A stretch of 64,000 bases of DNA, taken from the NCBI RefSeq assembly GCF_918797505.1, contig NC_092797.1, positions 51,062,157 to 51,126,156 on the forward strand. The letters run 5' to 3'. The notes beneath the pieces were generated by a model. The model made no database searches. It was not told the DNA's origin and saw only the letters and a program-made list of their open reading frames with translations. Below, in pieces: positions 43,662-54,387 of this stretch. The stretch is from Bemisia tabaci (Eukaryota; Arthropoda; Insecta; Hemiptera; Aleyrodidae). The position numbers and the translations under genes are program-made. Position 1 is the stretch's first letter. Every line of letters starts with the position of its first letter.

Positions 43662-44066
43662 TACGTCTCTCTTCGCCATTACGGGAGTGCGGCAAGAGCG
43701 CAGACGGTGGAGATTTCCGAGGATGGTGCTGAGCGCATCGCACCATTGCATTGCAGAGTAAGAGTGTAATCATCCCAGCAACACCTTACGCTTCCCCTCC
43801 TCGTCCCCCAAGCCCCCCCTCCCCCAGGTGGAGGCAGAGCTCTAAGTGCAGTTCACACCTCATTGCGCCCGAAAGCAAGGTCACGTGACGGACATTATGT
43901 CACGAGCATTTTTAAAACCGATCTCGGTCACATTCCGCCCGGTACGGCCGGCACCTCCTACCAGACACCCCGCGTTCCCCAACAGAACACGCTTGGAATC
44001 TTTCCAATTAGGGATCGGGGTCCTGGAACCGATCAGAAAGCACAAGCGTCGCAGGAGATTTCAGTA
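43662..44066. other. No gene seen
   Basis: Fairly GC-rich (CCCCCAAGCCCCCCCTCCC at 43806). No exon. Confidence 0.3.
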
Positions 44067-44746
44067 CTGCCGTGCTAAGGAAAAACGCCGTATGAACATA
44101 AGAGAGTTGCCGGATTTCCTACAGTGATATGTTTTCTTATAAGGTGGGTTATGAATAGTTTCTCTTGAAATTTTCAGATAATTTAGCTCTGAAAAAAATC
44201 TTCTGAAAAATTGGAAGAAAAAAATTCGACAGATTTTCATGAAAATTCGTATTTTATGAAAGGGAAGCTTGGCAACGTCTGAAGGCTCTTACGGTGTTCC
44301 TCAGAGTTTCAAAAGTCGGGGGATATCAGGAAAATCTGGAAATATCAGGGAAAATGATGAGAAAGTCAGGGAAAGTGACGAGAGTAGCAGGAAAAGAATT
44401 TTAAGTCACCTTCATTTGTATTCTAGAATGGGTTTAACGTTTCTGAAAACTATTTCAAATTAAAACTTTTTAACCATCTGGCATATTTTCAGTTGTCCAG
44501 GAAGTTTTACCAAAATTGGCAGGGAAATGTCAGGGAATCTCATTTTTTAAAATCTGCGGAGACCCTGGAAGAAGAGTTATGAATATTTTCTCTTGAAATT
44601 TCCAGATAATTCAGATATGATTGCGAATAAAATTCTTTGAAAAATTGGAGGAAAAAATTGGCAGATTTCCTTGAAAATTCTTATTTTATTAAAATAAATT
44701 TGTCAACGCCTGAAGTCGCATACGGCGTTCCTCCTTAGCGCGACAG
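44067..44746. mobile_element. Family B composite, copy 7, exact AGTA duplication
   Basis: CTGCCGTGCTAAGGAAAAACGCCGTATG to GGCGTTCCTCCTTAGCGCGACAG, flanked by AGTA on both sides. It is 680 bp rather than 250. The right half occurs twice (ending CGGTGTTCCTCA near 44303, and again 44572-44746), separated by the insert at 44297-44571. Confidence 0.78.
44297..44571 (-). repeat. TCAGGGAAA-type dispersed repeat inside family B
   Basis: GATATCAGGAAAATCTGGAAATATCAGGGAAAATGATGAGAAAGTCAGGGAAAGTGACGAG and a right part with GTCAGGGAATCTCATTTTTTAAAATCTGCGGAGACCCTGG. Read on the minus strand it starts CCAGGGTCTCCGCAGATT. Stretches of this kind recur in many insect genomes. Only one copy here. Confidence 0.5.
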
Positions 44747-45102
44747 AGTAGGTGGATGGGTAAAGGGTGGGAGCTGACACGAGACTCAGAATTCTACACA
44801 TAGACGCTATTGGTGCGTAGCATTGAAAGAGGTTATGTCATTGTTATTGTTTAGATTAATATGACATAACTGAGGGTTCTTATTGTAGCGTCACCGAGAG
44901 GTATGGTGGCCTTGCCTTTTTAACTACGCCCATGTTAGAAAGTGAAGATTCAAGCGGGTCCTCGGGACAGAAGACTCCGGTATCTTTGACAGAGAGAAAA
45001 CTTCGTGCGTATAATCAGAAGTTCGGATCAAATGGGCGTCTGAAGTTTGAAAGCTCGTGCATTCAAAAACTTGAGGTCTAAAGCTGCCGAGATGCGGGTC
45101 AC
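44747..45102. other. No gene seen
   Basis: No repeat family or exon. Confidence 0.3.
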
Positions 45103-45267
45103 CAGTGGCGTGGCGTGAATTGCGATCTATCGATTGTTATGCCATTTAAACCTATGGTAAAGAATCGATTATCAAGGTGTTCGCTGCGAACTTTCTGTTT
45201 ATCGATCCTTTTTCATAGGTTTAAATAGCATAACAATCGATACATCGCAATTCTCGCCACGCCACTG
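45103..45267. mobile_element. Family J MITE, copy 1 (hAT-like)
   Basis: CAGTGGCGTGGCGTGAATTGC to GCAATTCTCGCCACGCCACTG, 165 bp. Flanking CGGGTCAC and CAGGTCAC agree at seven of eight bases. The CAGTG start fits the YARNG form of hAT ends. The arms run through ATCGATNGTTATGCCATTTAAACCTATGG and the middle holds GTGTTCGCTGCGAAC. Confidence 0.8.
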
Positions 45268-45764
45268 CAGGTCACGCTACTAAATTTCGATTGAAACTTC
45301 GGTTGAAACTTATACGGAGTCATAAGTCAACCGAACTTCAAGTATCTGACCCAAATTTCGGCAGCTGGACCTTAAGTTTTTGTATGCGCGATCCGAAAGC
45401 TCCAGAGATCCATGTGAGCCGATTTTCAGGTTTCACTTGGTTTCACGCGCGAAGTTTATCTTTTCGTTTCGTGACGCGTAGATCACGCAGCCCCGAGAAA
45501 AAAAGAAAGTGTCGGCATTTTCGATAGCTTGGAAAGAGGCTGGCGTCGTTAGTGGGTATTCAGACTCTTTTATCATCCATTTTCTCACAAAAATGACGTG
45601 TTCAATGGTTTATAGATAAAGTCAGACTTCAAAAATTGCGTGAAATCATGTGTTTTCTTGTGAAACTATGTTTCGAGAAAAACTGTGAACATTACGCTTC
45701 GTTTTATATAATTTGAATCTCGGATTTCGCAGAAATGTTAACGCCATATTCTCCCCACATGCGT
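45268..45764. other. No gene seen
   Basis: 45285-45380 resembles family Y interior (AACTTCGGTTGAAACTTATACGG, ACCGAACTTCAAG). No exon. Confidence 0.3.
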
Positions 45765-46016
45765 CACGGTGTAAACAAAAATTGGATGAAAAGTCTTTAA
45801 GATCCAGAGCCAAGACTCTTAAAAAATTGCTTGAAACAATATTCTTGATTCAATCAAATTTTTGCCTGATTCAAATGAGAATCCGCTCAAATTAAGAGGA
45901 TTTGCTCTCGATTCAAGCAAAAATCTGATTGAATCATGAGTATTTTTTCTTGTCAAATGTTTTAAAAGTCTGGACTCTAGATCAGAGAAACTTTTTTTTT
46001 CCAGTGAGTCGGAAAT
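45765..46016. mobile_element. Family A MITE, copy 5, diverged
   Basis: The right arm is clear (TTTAAAAGTCTGGACTCTAGATCAGAG, TTTTTTTTTCCAGTG). The left arm is worn (AAGATCCAGAGCCAAGACTCTT). The interior (TTCAATCAAATTTTTGCCTG) differs from the main subfamily, so this is an older or sister copy. The left boundary is approximate. Confidence 0.65.
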
Positions 46017-46085
46017 CGCCACTACCTTATGTTCTTTTCTCTTCGCCGTAGCCTTTGATCTGCTACCCAACCTCCACTCATCGCT

Positions 46086-46319
46086 CACTGGAAAAAAAAA
46101 AAAAAACACATTGGATCTAGAGTCCAGACTCTTGAAAACATTGACAAGAAAAAGGACTCTCGATTCAAGCAGATTTAAGCTTAAATCAAAACGAAATCCG
46201 CTTAAATTAACAGGCTAGGTCCTTGATTTAAGCTAGATTCTGATTGAATCAAGAGCACTTTTTCTTGTCGATGTTTTTACGAGTCTGGACTCTAGATCCA
46301 ATGTTTTTTTTTTCCAGTG
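46086..46319 (+). mobile_element. Family A MITE, copy 6
   Basis: CACTGGAAAAAAAAAAAAAAACACATTGG to TTTTTTTTTCCAGTG, flanked by CT on both sides. Only 70 bases after copy 5. Confidence 0.88.
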
Positions 46320-46558
46320 CTTAGCTGCTCACCTTCCAAAGTCAGATCCTCCGAACTTACTCAAAATCAACGAGTAATTTACTTGTCGCGTAAAAATTCC
46401 ATCATTTCCCTCCAAAAATAGAGGTCACGCGCCCGATGCCGCGCGCAGAACTGGGTCAGTTTCTCAATGTCTAAGTCAGCGGACGTAACGGGCAATGGCG
46501 GCCGCGGATCCTCGGTATAATTTTCGGTAGTTCTCTCCAGGCGAGCGCGAGTGTGTGA
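46320..46558. other. GC-rich flank, no gene seen
   Basis: CpG-rich around 46430-46555 (AATGGCGGCCGCGGATCC). No TATA box or exon. Confidence 0.3.
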
Positions 46559-46722
46559 CAGTGGCGTGGCGTGCTTTGCGATATATCGATCGATACGCCA
46601 CTCAAACCTATGAAAAAAGATCGATCATTAGGGTGTTCGCAGCGAACACCTTGTTAATCGATTCTTTACCATAGCTTCAAATGGCGAGATATCGATAATC
46701 GATCATTCACGCCACGCCACTG
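46559..46722. mobile_element. Family J MITE, copy 2
   Basis: CAGTGGCGTGGCGTGCTTTGC to CATTCACGCCACGCCACTG, 164 bp. The interior ATCGATCGATACGCCACTCAAACC and GTGTTCGCAGCGAACACC matches copy 1. Flanks are GTGT/GTGA-rich, so the 8-bp duplication cannot be read securely. Confidence 0.8.
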
Positions 46723-47203
46723 GTGTGAGCGAGTGTGAATATGTGCGTGCGAGCGCAGTGATGCAACTGCTGACGCGCAGCGTGGCGAAAAATTTCGGCT
46801 CCTGAACTTACCCGGTCTGCTCAGAATGTATAATGACCCCTTCTTAACCCCCCCCCCCCCCCCTCCCCAAGCCGATGGACGACCACGGGTCTTCGGTGCG
46901 GCGCTCCGTTTTTCAACGGCCGTCCGCGTCCGAGCTGCGATGATTGATTCGTTCGAATTTTGACGCCTTGATACTCTCTGACGACTTCACACTTCGGGAC
47001 GACGCGACGCGACGTTGCCGTCCAAGACGTGGGGATTTGTTTGTGACCGTATTTGTGATAACGGGCTTAAGGGCCGTCCCTAAATACGTAAAGCTTTAGG
47101 GGAAGGGGGGTCGAGGAGAGCGTTACGCCATTTATTGTTTACGTGTTAAAGAATAGGGAGCATATAAGGAAGGGAGGGACGGTCAAATGCCGAAAAAGTG
47201 CGA
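46723..47203. other. GC-rich stretch with a C run
   Basis: C run at 46849-46863 and CpG-rich 46880-47030 (GACGACGCGACGCGACG). No exon. Confidence 0.3.
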
Positions 47204-47205
47204 TA

Positions 47206-47465
47206 CACTGGGAAAACAAAAAAAAAAACAAAAACAAAAAAAAAAAAAAACCACATTGGATCTAGAGTCCAGACTTTTGAAAACATTGACAAGAAAAAAT
47301 ACTCTTGATTCAATCGGATTTAAGCTTAAATCAAAAGGGAATCCGCTCAAATTAAGAGGCTTGGTTCTTGATTTAAGCTAAAATCCGATTGAATCAAGAG
47401 TATTTTTTCTTGTCGATGTTTTAAAGAGTCTGGACTCTAGATCCAATGTGTTTTTTTTTCCAGTG
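47206..47465 (+). mobile_element. Family A MITE, copy 7
   Basis: CACTGGGAAAACAAAAAAAAA to TTTTTTTTTCCAGTG, with TA on both sides. The left A run is interrupted by C (AAACAAAAACAAAA). Confidence 0.88.
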
Positions 47466-48884
47466 TACGTAATTTAGGGACAGCTCCTTACCACAAAAAT
47501 TCAAATTTGAGGTATAAGTATCGCACTGCATACAGTAAGGAAATCTTGACACTTTGGCGCAGGTTTGACCTCCAAAGCTCAAGAATCGAGAGAGATATGA
47601 TGTTCAGAAGTTCCAAGAACAATTTTTAAATGTTAAATTAAATTTTTAGGTTAAAATTTTAGGTAAACCTAAGGTCAACAATGTTAATATGCGCACAAAT
47701 GAGATCAACTAGCGCCCACTGTGGTGAGGACCTTAAACGGAAAACGTGCGCAGCTTGTTTAAAGGGCGAGAGCTTTTCCCGTCGAGAACTCGAAATCGCC
47801 CATTTCGAAATTTTGTGCTAAATTTTCCTCGCTTGGAAAATTTTTCTGTCTGAAGATGAGGCCCTTTTTGACAGATTTGGCCTCAATTACAAAACAAGTA
47901 TTTTCGAGACCTTTTCCAGAAGTTCAAACATGCTCTACAAGTTCCATCCAATTCTGTTCCATTGAAAAGAGAGCATAGTCTCTGGAACGCTGACTGTGTA
48001 GACTGTCGACGGTAAACAGATTGGCATTGTTTAGTGGAAACAATTTCAACGAATTGCTGCTTTTCGGAATCATTGAAGGAAACCCGGATTTTTTAGCTGA
48101 AATCTTTGACTATCATTTGAACGTGAGAGCAGAGCGCAGCATTGAAGTCTGATACTGCCGACTGTAAGTCTGCAGACCGTCTCGACTTGAGGTTCAGGAC
48201 TGCTCCGGTGCCAATCGTGCCAGCTCTTCCTATTGTCATAATGCTCTCATCCATCATTGCCAAATACTCAACCATAATTCCGATTGATCCGTCTAGAGTA
48301 ATGACGGTTGGCACAAATATTTAAGGGCAGTTTTAAAAAATACCAACGGCAACACATTTCATATTCTTTAACGAAAAGACATTACTGATGTTCATGAATG
48401 GTCATACATGGTCAAGACGGTACGATGTTTCACTCACTAACAATATCGTTTTAACCGGGAACATTAGCAAAATTCATATTTTGAGACTGACTACAACTAT
48501 TCTTTTGGCTTAGGAATTCGCCATTTGTTCTACTCATGCGTTAAAGTCTCCATGATGGCATTGGTGGTGTCAACATGGTACTACGTTCGTAATAATATGG
48601 TCGTTTTCATCAGGACAGTGAATGAAACGAGCAAAAGAATATCCTCACAGTTTTCACACTGAAGAATTGTTCAACAAATTATGATATCGTGATCTAATCG
48701 GTTAAAGTACAACTCTTAAAACCAAAAATGCAGTTGCTTGACTTCACAGAACTGTAAATTGTCCAATTGTTAAATCCCCCCCCCCCCCAAAAAAAAAAAA
48801 AATTCCTCGAGTTAGAAAAATTTTGCGAACTTAGCTCATCAAGGAATACCGTAAGGACCAATAAATCATTCTTGGAAGGCATGG
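47466..48884. other. No gene called; balanced-composition patch at 48093-48324
   Basis: 48093-48324 is open on both strands. The minus reading contains MVEYLAMMDESIMTIGRAG and RRSADLQSAVSD, the plus reading DCKSADRLDL. The Ser-Ala-Asp-Leu-Gln-Ser-Ala type run recalls a repeat common in bacterial genomes. No splice signals. A C/A homopolymer lies at 48777-48801. Confidence 0.25.
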
Positions 48885-49270
48885 ATTAGATCGACGACAT
48901 GAATCGATCGAAAAAGAAAAGCGTGGATCGATCGAGGTGAACTGATATCGACACCAATTCCATCGACAAATGATTCAAAACCCGGTGTCGGTTCAATCGA
49001 ACTTACTTTATCGAAAAATAAAAACGTGAACCAATCGACGTGATTTGATCGACACCGATCGACATCGATTCGATCGACAAACTTGTGAATCGATCGATAA
49101 AGCTGTGAATCTATCTAAAAACCCGTGAATTGATTGATAAATCCGTGTATCGATCGGCAAAGCACTGAACCGATCGACAACTCCATTAATCGATCGACAA
49201 ACCTATGAGCCGATCGAATCAGTGTCGATTGAAACCGATCGATGGATCGGTTCACGTTTTTATTTGTCGA
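48885..49270. repeat. Family L ATCGATCGA-rich minisatellite
   Basis: About 14 irregular units of 22-28 bases built on GTGAATCGATCGACAAAC. The core ATCGATCGA is self-complementary, so the array is hairpin-prone. It ends with GATCGATGGATCGGTTCACG. Confidence 0.8.
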
Positions 49271-49330
49271 TCAATCATTTCCATCTATCGGCCATTCCTT
49301 CTATCATTCTCGTGCACAATCTCCACTCAG

Positions 49331-49408
49331 GATTCGAGAAACAATGTCTGGTTTGATGAATTAACGTTTTATGAGTGCAAGCGCACGATGCACAGAGCGG
49401 CGGCGCTG
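49331..49408 (+). CDS. Candidate internal exon, unknown product
   Basis: After a pyrimidine-rich acceptor (GTGCACAATCTCCACTCAG) 26 codons run in phase 0 to CTG|GTGTGA: DSRNNVWFDELTFYECKRTM, then HRAAAL. The residue mix (Trp, Cys, Tyr, acidic and basic) looks like a folded protein rather than a chance reading, and no repeat covers it. The donor is mediocre. No family recognised. Confidence 0.28.
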
Positions 49409-49687
49409 GTGTGATGCAACCCGTGGCGCACGGCACGGCTCAATTATGTAATTTCGCATTGTTTGCCATTTAAACTACTTATCATCATTGTTTGACTTGG
49501 AATCCACCCTCCTCCTCCCACCTGCGCCCTCTTCAAGTTCAGGATGAACCCATTCTTCGCCGCCCGGTCCCGATCCTGGAGTCCGCCTCGCGTCGAGTCG
49601 GGGGTAATTTCGGCCCCATTATTTTCCTACTCGCACTTAAGATGTCAGCAACCCCCGCAACAAGAATGTTATACCTAGTCATAACCT

Positions 49688-49745
49688 AAGTTCCTTTATA
49701 GGGAGAGTTAAGACATCCTGGGTGTTGATGTCACAAACCATTCGT
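49688..49745 (+). mobile_element. Family C left-end fragment
   Basis: AAGTTCCTTTATAGGGAGAGTTAAGACATCCTGGGTGTTGATGTCACAAAC is a diverged copy of the first 55 bases of family C. The rest is missing. Confidence 0.5.
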
Positions 49746-49757
49746 AAGATTATCGAT

Positions 49758-49992
49758 GGCGATACTCCTAAACCACGGATCTCGGTTTGCGATGTTGCAG
49801 ACCTGTCATACACATTTTTCTTTAAAAAGAAACTATCCAGTATCAATTACTCAAAACCTGCGTGAGTTTCTGTCGCAGTGCGAAGAAAATTCTGTGAAAA
49901 CTTCAAGAAATAATGTTGATTTCTTCTCATTCAAAAAAATCATATGAGAGCCTAGATTTTGCAAACGGAATATGTGGTTTGGGAGTTTCATC
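49758..49992. mobile_element. Family H MITE, copy 5
   Basis: GGCGATACTCCTAAACCACGGATCTCGGTTTGCGATGTTGCAGACCT to GCAAACGGAATATGTGGTTTGGGAGTTTCATC. About 235 bp, interior as in copy 4. Confidence 0.7.
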
Positions 49993-50924
49993 GGTGCTGA
50001 ACAAAACGGGTAGGTAACAGAGGAGGCGGGTATGAGGTACTTATTGGTGGATCTATTAGCTGCTGTTGTGAAAATTACTCAAGTTTTATCATCTAATTAT
50101 AAAGTCAGAATCTCAGGGCTTTATCAAAAACAGTTTCCATTTCACATGTATAATTGATGAGTGATGGAATACAGTTTACCTCATTCAATTACTTTTTTGT
50201 TCAAACTCTCAATGCTGATGGTCTCGTCCCGCATTGTTTTCCGCGAAAAAATGTGAGCGCACTGCCACACTTTTCAAAGTTGCCAATAATCGCAAAGTTT
50301 TAGATTCGCAGTAACTTTCCCATTTAATGGAGGCACGTAGGATAAAAAATACGTGCAGAACTGTATTTTTAACCCTTTCATGACCAAGAAACTTTACATC
50401 ATCTTAGAAGTACGACAGTATAACTACAATTTTAGTAATAATGTTAACAATTTTTTATAACAGTTTATTTTTGTGAAAGTATAATAATGAAGGTATCATG
50501 ATAACTCAAGTATTTTAAAACCAGCAAACAACTTTTTTCTCAGTTTTTTAAAATTATCAATTGTTTTTTTATATTCTGTTAAGTATTTTGCTTGAAATAA
50601 GCTAAGTTTTATTTTACCCTCCATATAGGTCGATCGAGTGTCTCAAGAGCCGTTGCAGCATTCTATCACAACTATTAAATGGTAGAAAATTGCCATCTCA
50701 CCTGCAACATAAGAAACAATATGGTTATTAAGGAGGTAAGTGAAAAAATCTGAGCATAAACTTATTTGTACAAATGCCCTTTCCAAACAGTGTTCTGCCA
50801 AAATCTTAGGAGCCACCATCACGAGAGAGCCCAATTCTTAAGAGTCATCTATAATTTTTCAGGGGCTAAATGAACTTTTTGCATACGCGTCACACTATCA
50901 CTACTTCATAATCACCAAGTTGAA
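49993..50924. other. No gene called
   Basis: AT-rich. 50643-50834 is open on the minus strand and contains a GTTGCAG|GTGAG that could be acceptor or donor. Unresolved. Confidence 0.25.
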
Positions 50925-51190
50925 ATGGACCGCGTTCGGCAGATCGGAGCCAAGCCACATCAGCTATTTTCAAATTTAACTGGGCAATTTAATTTTTTAC
51001 AAGAGACAGTTTGTGCGGATTCCTCTGAAAATTTTAAGGAATTTGCTTAGTACCATACAGAAAATTTACTGGAATTTGCACAAAAACCCGCATAACTGTT
51101 TTCATGTAAAGATTCAAATCACTCAATTGAATTTGGCAATAACGGATGTGGCTTGGTTCCTATCAGACCTACCTGCTTAACGCGGTCCAA
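50925..51190. mobile_element. Family R foldback, copy 1
   Basis: ATGGACCGCGTTCGGCAGATCGGAGCCAAGCCACATCAGC to GGATGTGGCTTGGTTCCTATCAGACCTACCTGCTTAACGCGGTCCAA. The interior AATTTAACTGGGCAATTTAATTTTTTACAAGAG is shared with copy 2. About 266 bp. Confidence 0.75.
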
Positions 51191-51815
51191 ATAATTGACG
51201 GATTTTAGGCGCAACGATGACCCAACCTTCACAAATTTTAGGTGCCTAAGCCTGAACGACCGAAGAACTCCGATCACAAATTTGGTAAACTGTATGCCGT
51301 TGCAACCTCCTGCCCCTCCCCCTCCCCTCACGAGCCTTTAAGAGCATCATCTGTAATCTCTCTGTAAAAGCAGCATTGCGACGGCGACCATAATGTGTCG
51401 TTTTCGAAACCAGTATGCAATTATGACGTGGGCTGTGCTCTGTCCTGTCAGATCACGAAGCGCTTACGGTTTTACGTCGTAAAGGAGGTGCAAGTAATTC
51501 GGAGTTTAAGTCGGGCCATTCCGAAACAGCTTTCATACACTTACTTAAGGTGAAAGTGACGGTAAGAGCAAGTAGATATTACATACATCGTTATTCACGC
51601 TGATGTGATCGTTTGGTATATTTTGGTTGGTTCGTTTCGGACCCTTTTTTGTTAACCCCTGTCAAATGATCGGTCGGGCTTGTGGATTTTAGAATCCTGC
51701 GAATGAGAGATTCATCGGAGCGGTATTTGCGTAAATTTAGTAAGAGAAATTTTTATAGTTCTTGAAATTGATGAATTTTGTTAAAAAAATGAAAACTACT
51801 GTGTTAGCTAACAAG
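51191..51815. other. No gene seen
   Basis: No exon or family recognised. Confidence 0.3.
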
Positions 51816-51817
51816 TA

Positions 51818-52049
51818 CACTGGAAAAAAAAAACACATTGGATCTAGAGTCCAGACTCTGAAAAAATACATCGACAAGAAAAAATACTCTTGATTCAATC
51901 AGATTTAAGCTCAAATAAAAAACCAAGCCTCTTAATTTGAGCTGATTTCCTTTTGATTTAAGCTTAAATCTGTTTGAATCAAGAGTATTTTTTCTTGCCA
52001 ATGTTTTCAAGAGTCTAGACTCTAGATCCAATGTGTTTTTTTTCCAGTG
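51818..52049 (-). mobile_element. Family A MITE, copy 8, reverse orientation
   Basis: CACTGGAAAAAAAAAACACATTGG to TTTTTTTTCCAGTG, with TA on both sides. The loop reads AACCAAGCCTCTTAATTTGAGC, the reverse of most copies. Confidence 0.88.
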
Positions 52050-52051
52050 TA

Positions 52052-52681
52052 AGAGGATATCATCCATTTAGCATTCTGATTCATATCTCAGCTTTTCTTC
52101 TGAAATGGCTTGAGTTACGCCTTTGTTATGAAACGAAGTAAAGCATCCTCCGTTTTTGTTGTTTTTTTAAAGAGCATGTATAGCACTATGCTAAAGAGCA
52201 AGGTTGCCGTATTTTGACTAAAATTAAAATATTTTCCTCTCAACATCCCCCCTCAAACTGGCAGGACCGCTTTCTAGCTCCAGCTTCAGCCCTCTGTCTC
52301 TGCATCTTAATGTGGCCAATTACAGACACAGATTCGCGATTAGAGTGACGGCAAGTGACTATAACAACCTGAGCTTTGCAAGTTTGTTATGGGCCTGGGA
52401 GCGGATTACGTACTTCATATCTTGCAGGATTTTACAAAGGACGGAGTGTTGGATCGTAATTCTTAGTATCTCACAAAAACGCCATTGTTACCACCCAGCC
52501 CGCGTTACAACACTCCCAAACATTATCATTCAGATCCGAGTACAATTTGCCTGTGTATGTCCTTCAGTAGTATTGAATGTATTTAGTCGCTTTTTGTAGA
52601 AACGACGCACAGGCGATGCAGTCTTGCTCAGATCTTGCAACTCGTTTGCTTGCATCTGATTACGCTGAAAGCCTGACCTAC
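52052..52681. other. No gene seen
   Basis: Frames of 60-100 codons at 52312-52730 on both strands lack splice support. Confidence 0.3.
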
Positions 52682-52949
52682 GAGCTGGTCCTTGAAATTG
52701 ATAGACATTTCTATAGACAAAAGAAGACAAAGGAAAAATGGAGCGATCCTATTGGTGGACAGTTTAGCTGTTTGACTAGGGGGGAAAATGGTGGACTAAC
52801 TATGGGGTCTCTCGTGAGTTTCCGTTACCTAGTCTATCGCATACCTCTTTTGCCCATTGCAACTACCCGCTTCCTTCATTAGGCTCGCTCCATTTTCTCT
52901 TTGTCTCCTTTGTCTATCGTTCTGTCTATAAATGTCAACAATTAGCCCA
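52682..52949. mobile_element. Family D MITE, copy 5
   Basis: TGAAATTGATAGACATTTCTATAGACAAAAGAAGACAAAGG at the left and TCTCCTTTGTCTATCGTTCTGTCTATAAATGTCAACAATTAGCCC at the right. GGAGCGATCCTATTGGTGG and ATGGTGGACTAACTATGGGG inside. The A copy 9 follows after 24 bases. Confidence 0.75.
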
Positions 52950-52973
52950 CAGTTTCAAGCCTAGCCATCCATG

Positions 52974-53205
52974 CACTGGAAAAAAACACATTGGATCTGG
53001 AGTCCAGACTCTTGAAAACATTTACAAGAAAAAGGACTCTTGATTCAATCAGATTTAAGCTTAAATCAAAAGGAAATCCGCTCAAATTAAGAGGCTTGGT
53101 TCTTGATTTAAGCTTAAATATGATTGAATCAAGAGTATTTTTTCTTGTCGATGTTTTTAAGAGTCTGGACTCTAGATCCAATGTATTTTTTTTTTTTTTT
53201 CAGTG
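52974..53205 (+). mobile_element. Family A MITE, copy 9
   Basis: CACTGGAAAAAAACACATTGG to a 14-T run and CAGTG, flanked by TG on both sides. Close to the consensus. Confidence 0.88.
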
Positions 53206-53399
53206 TGCCCCGTTTTATTGGGTTGGAGTTCTTCAATCAAAAGATTAACTCATTTCGATTGAAAGAAAACCCAATGAAAAGCAACCAACCGAAGATTTGG
53301 GTTACTTTGTATTCTACTTCCCGTGTTCCATGTCAGCACACAATTTTGATCACTTATCTCTCTGCGCACGTAGAAAGTAAGTATAGGAGAATTTATAGG

Positions 53400-53594
53400 A
53401 TATGAGCAACGCCTTATGGCACTTAAAATGCTTTAGATTTAGACTCATGAAAGGCAAAGGGCGGGGACGAATGGGAATCCGAAGAGAATTTTTTAGGAAA
53501 TGAGCAACGCCTCATGGCACATAAGATGTTTTGGATTTGGACTCATGAAAGGCGCAGGGCGGAGACGAATAGAAATTCGAGGAGAATTTTCAGA
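53400..53594 (+). repeat. Family F tandem array, left dimer
   Basis: Two ~97-bp units start ATGAGCAACGCCTNATGGCAC at 53402 and 53500. The start of the unit resembles the sub-terminal part of family B (GGAAATTTGGCAACGTCTGAAGGCTC), so the array may have grown from a B fragment. Confidence 0.75.
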
Positions 53595-54107
53595 AAATGG
53601 AGATGTTGCATGTGTGAGGGATTTGCGATTTGACTGTTGTTTCTTATGTAAAAGTTCGCGGGAAACACGATGGTGCCACTGGTTTTCTCTGAAATCATCT
53701 CCCAAGCTCAAAAAAAGCTCTCGAAATGAGGCCAAAATGGAGGGCCGGGATATCCCGCCCTACCCTGAGAGTCTACCTCTACATCAAAACAATCTCTCCA
53801 TGCAAAGATAGGGAGCAAATACATTAGCAAGGTTGTCGTGTTTTCAGTCTAGGAGTCCCCAAATAAAGTGGCAACCCTGCTAATGTATTTGCACCCTACC
53901 TTTCCATGGAGAGTTTGTTTTGATGTAGAGGTGGACTCTCAGGGTAGGGCGGGATATCCCCTCCATTTTGGCCTCACTTTGAGAGCTTTTTTGAGCTTGG
54001 GAGTTGATTTCAGAGAAAACCAGTGGCACCGTCGTGTTCCTCGTGAACTTTTACATTGGAATCAACAATCAAATCGCAAATTCCTCACACATGCAACATT
54101 TCCATTT
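53595..54107. mobile_element. Family W long foldback, 513 bp, inside the F array
   Basis: AAATGGAGATGTTGCATGTGTGAGG and its inverse CCTCACACATGCAACATTTCCATTT start arms of about 235 bases (both with TGGTGCCACTGGTTTTCTCTGA-like and CGGGATATCCC). The loop is about 35 bases (near 53836-53872). No coding capacity and no clear target duplication. Confidence 0.82.
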
Positions 54108-54386
54108 ATAGGATATGAGCAACGCCTTATGGCACTTAAAATGTTTTAGATTTAGACCCACGACAGGCAGAGGGCGAGGACGAATGGGAATCCGAAGAGA
54201 ATTTTTAGGAAATGAGCAACGCCTCATGGCACATAAGATGTTTTGGATTTGGACTCATGAAAGGCGCAGGGCGGAGACGAATAGAAATTCGAGGAGAATT
54301 TTCAGGAAATTAGCAACGTCTGATGGCACTTAAGATGTTTTGAATTTGGACTCATGAAAGGTGGAGGGCGAAGGGCGGAAACGAAT
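54108..54386 (+). repeat. Family F tandem array, right dimer plus one unit
   Basis: Units start at 54115, 54213 and about 54307. The second is identical over about 97 bases to the second unit on the other side of the foldback, and the first nearly so. The third is diverged and runs into B copy 8. Confidence 0.78.
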
Positions 54387-54387
54387 G

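Noticed and set aside
52942..53248. Paired frames starting MDLESRLLKT on both strands
   Set aside because: They lie within family A copies and recur in every copy, so they are repeat readings rather than genes.
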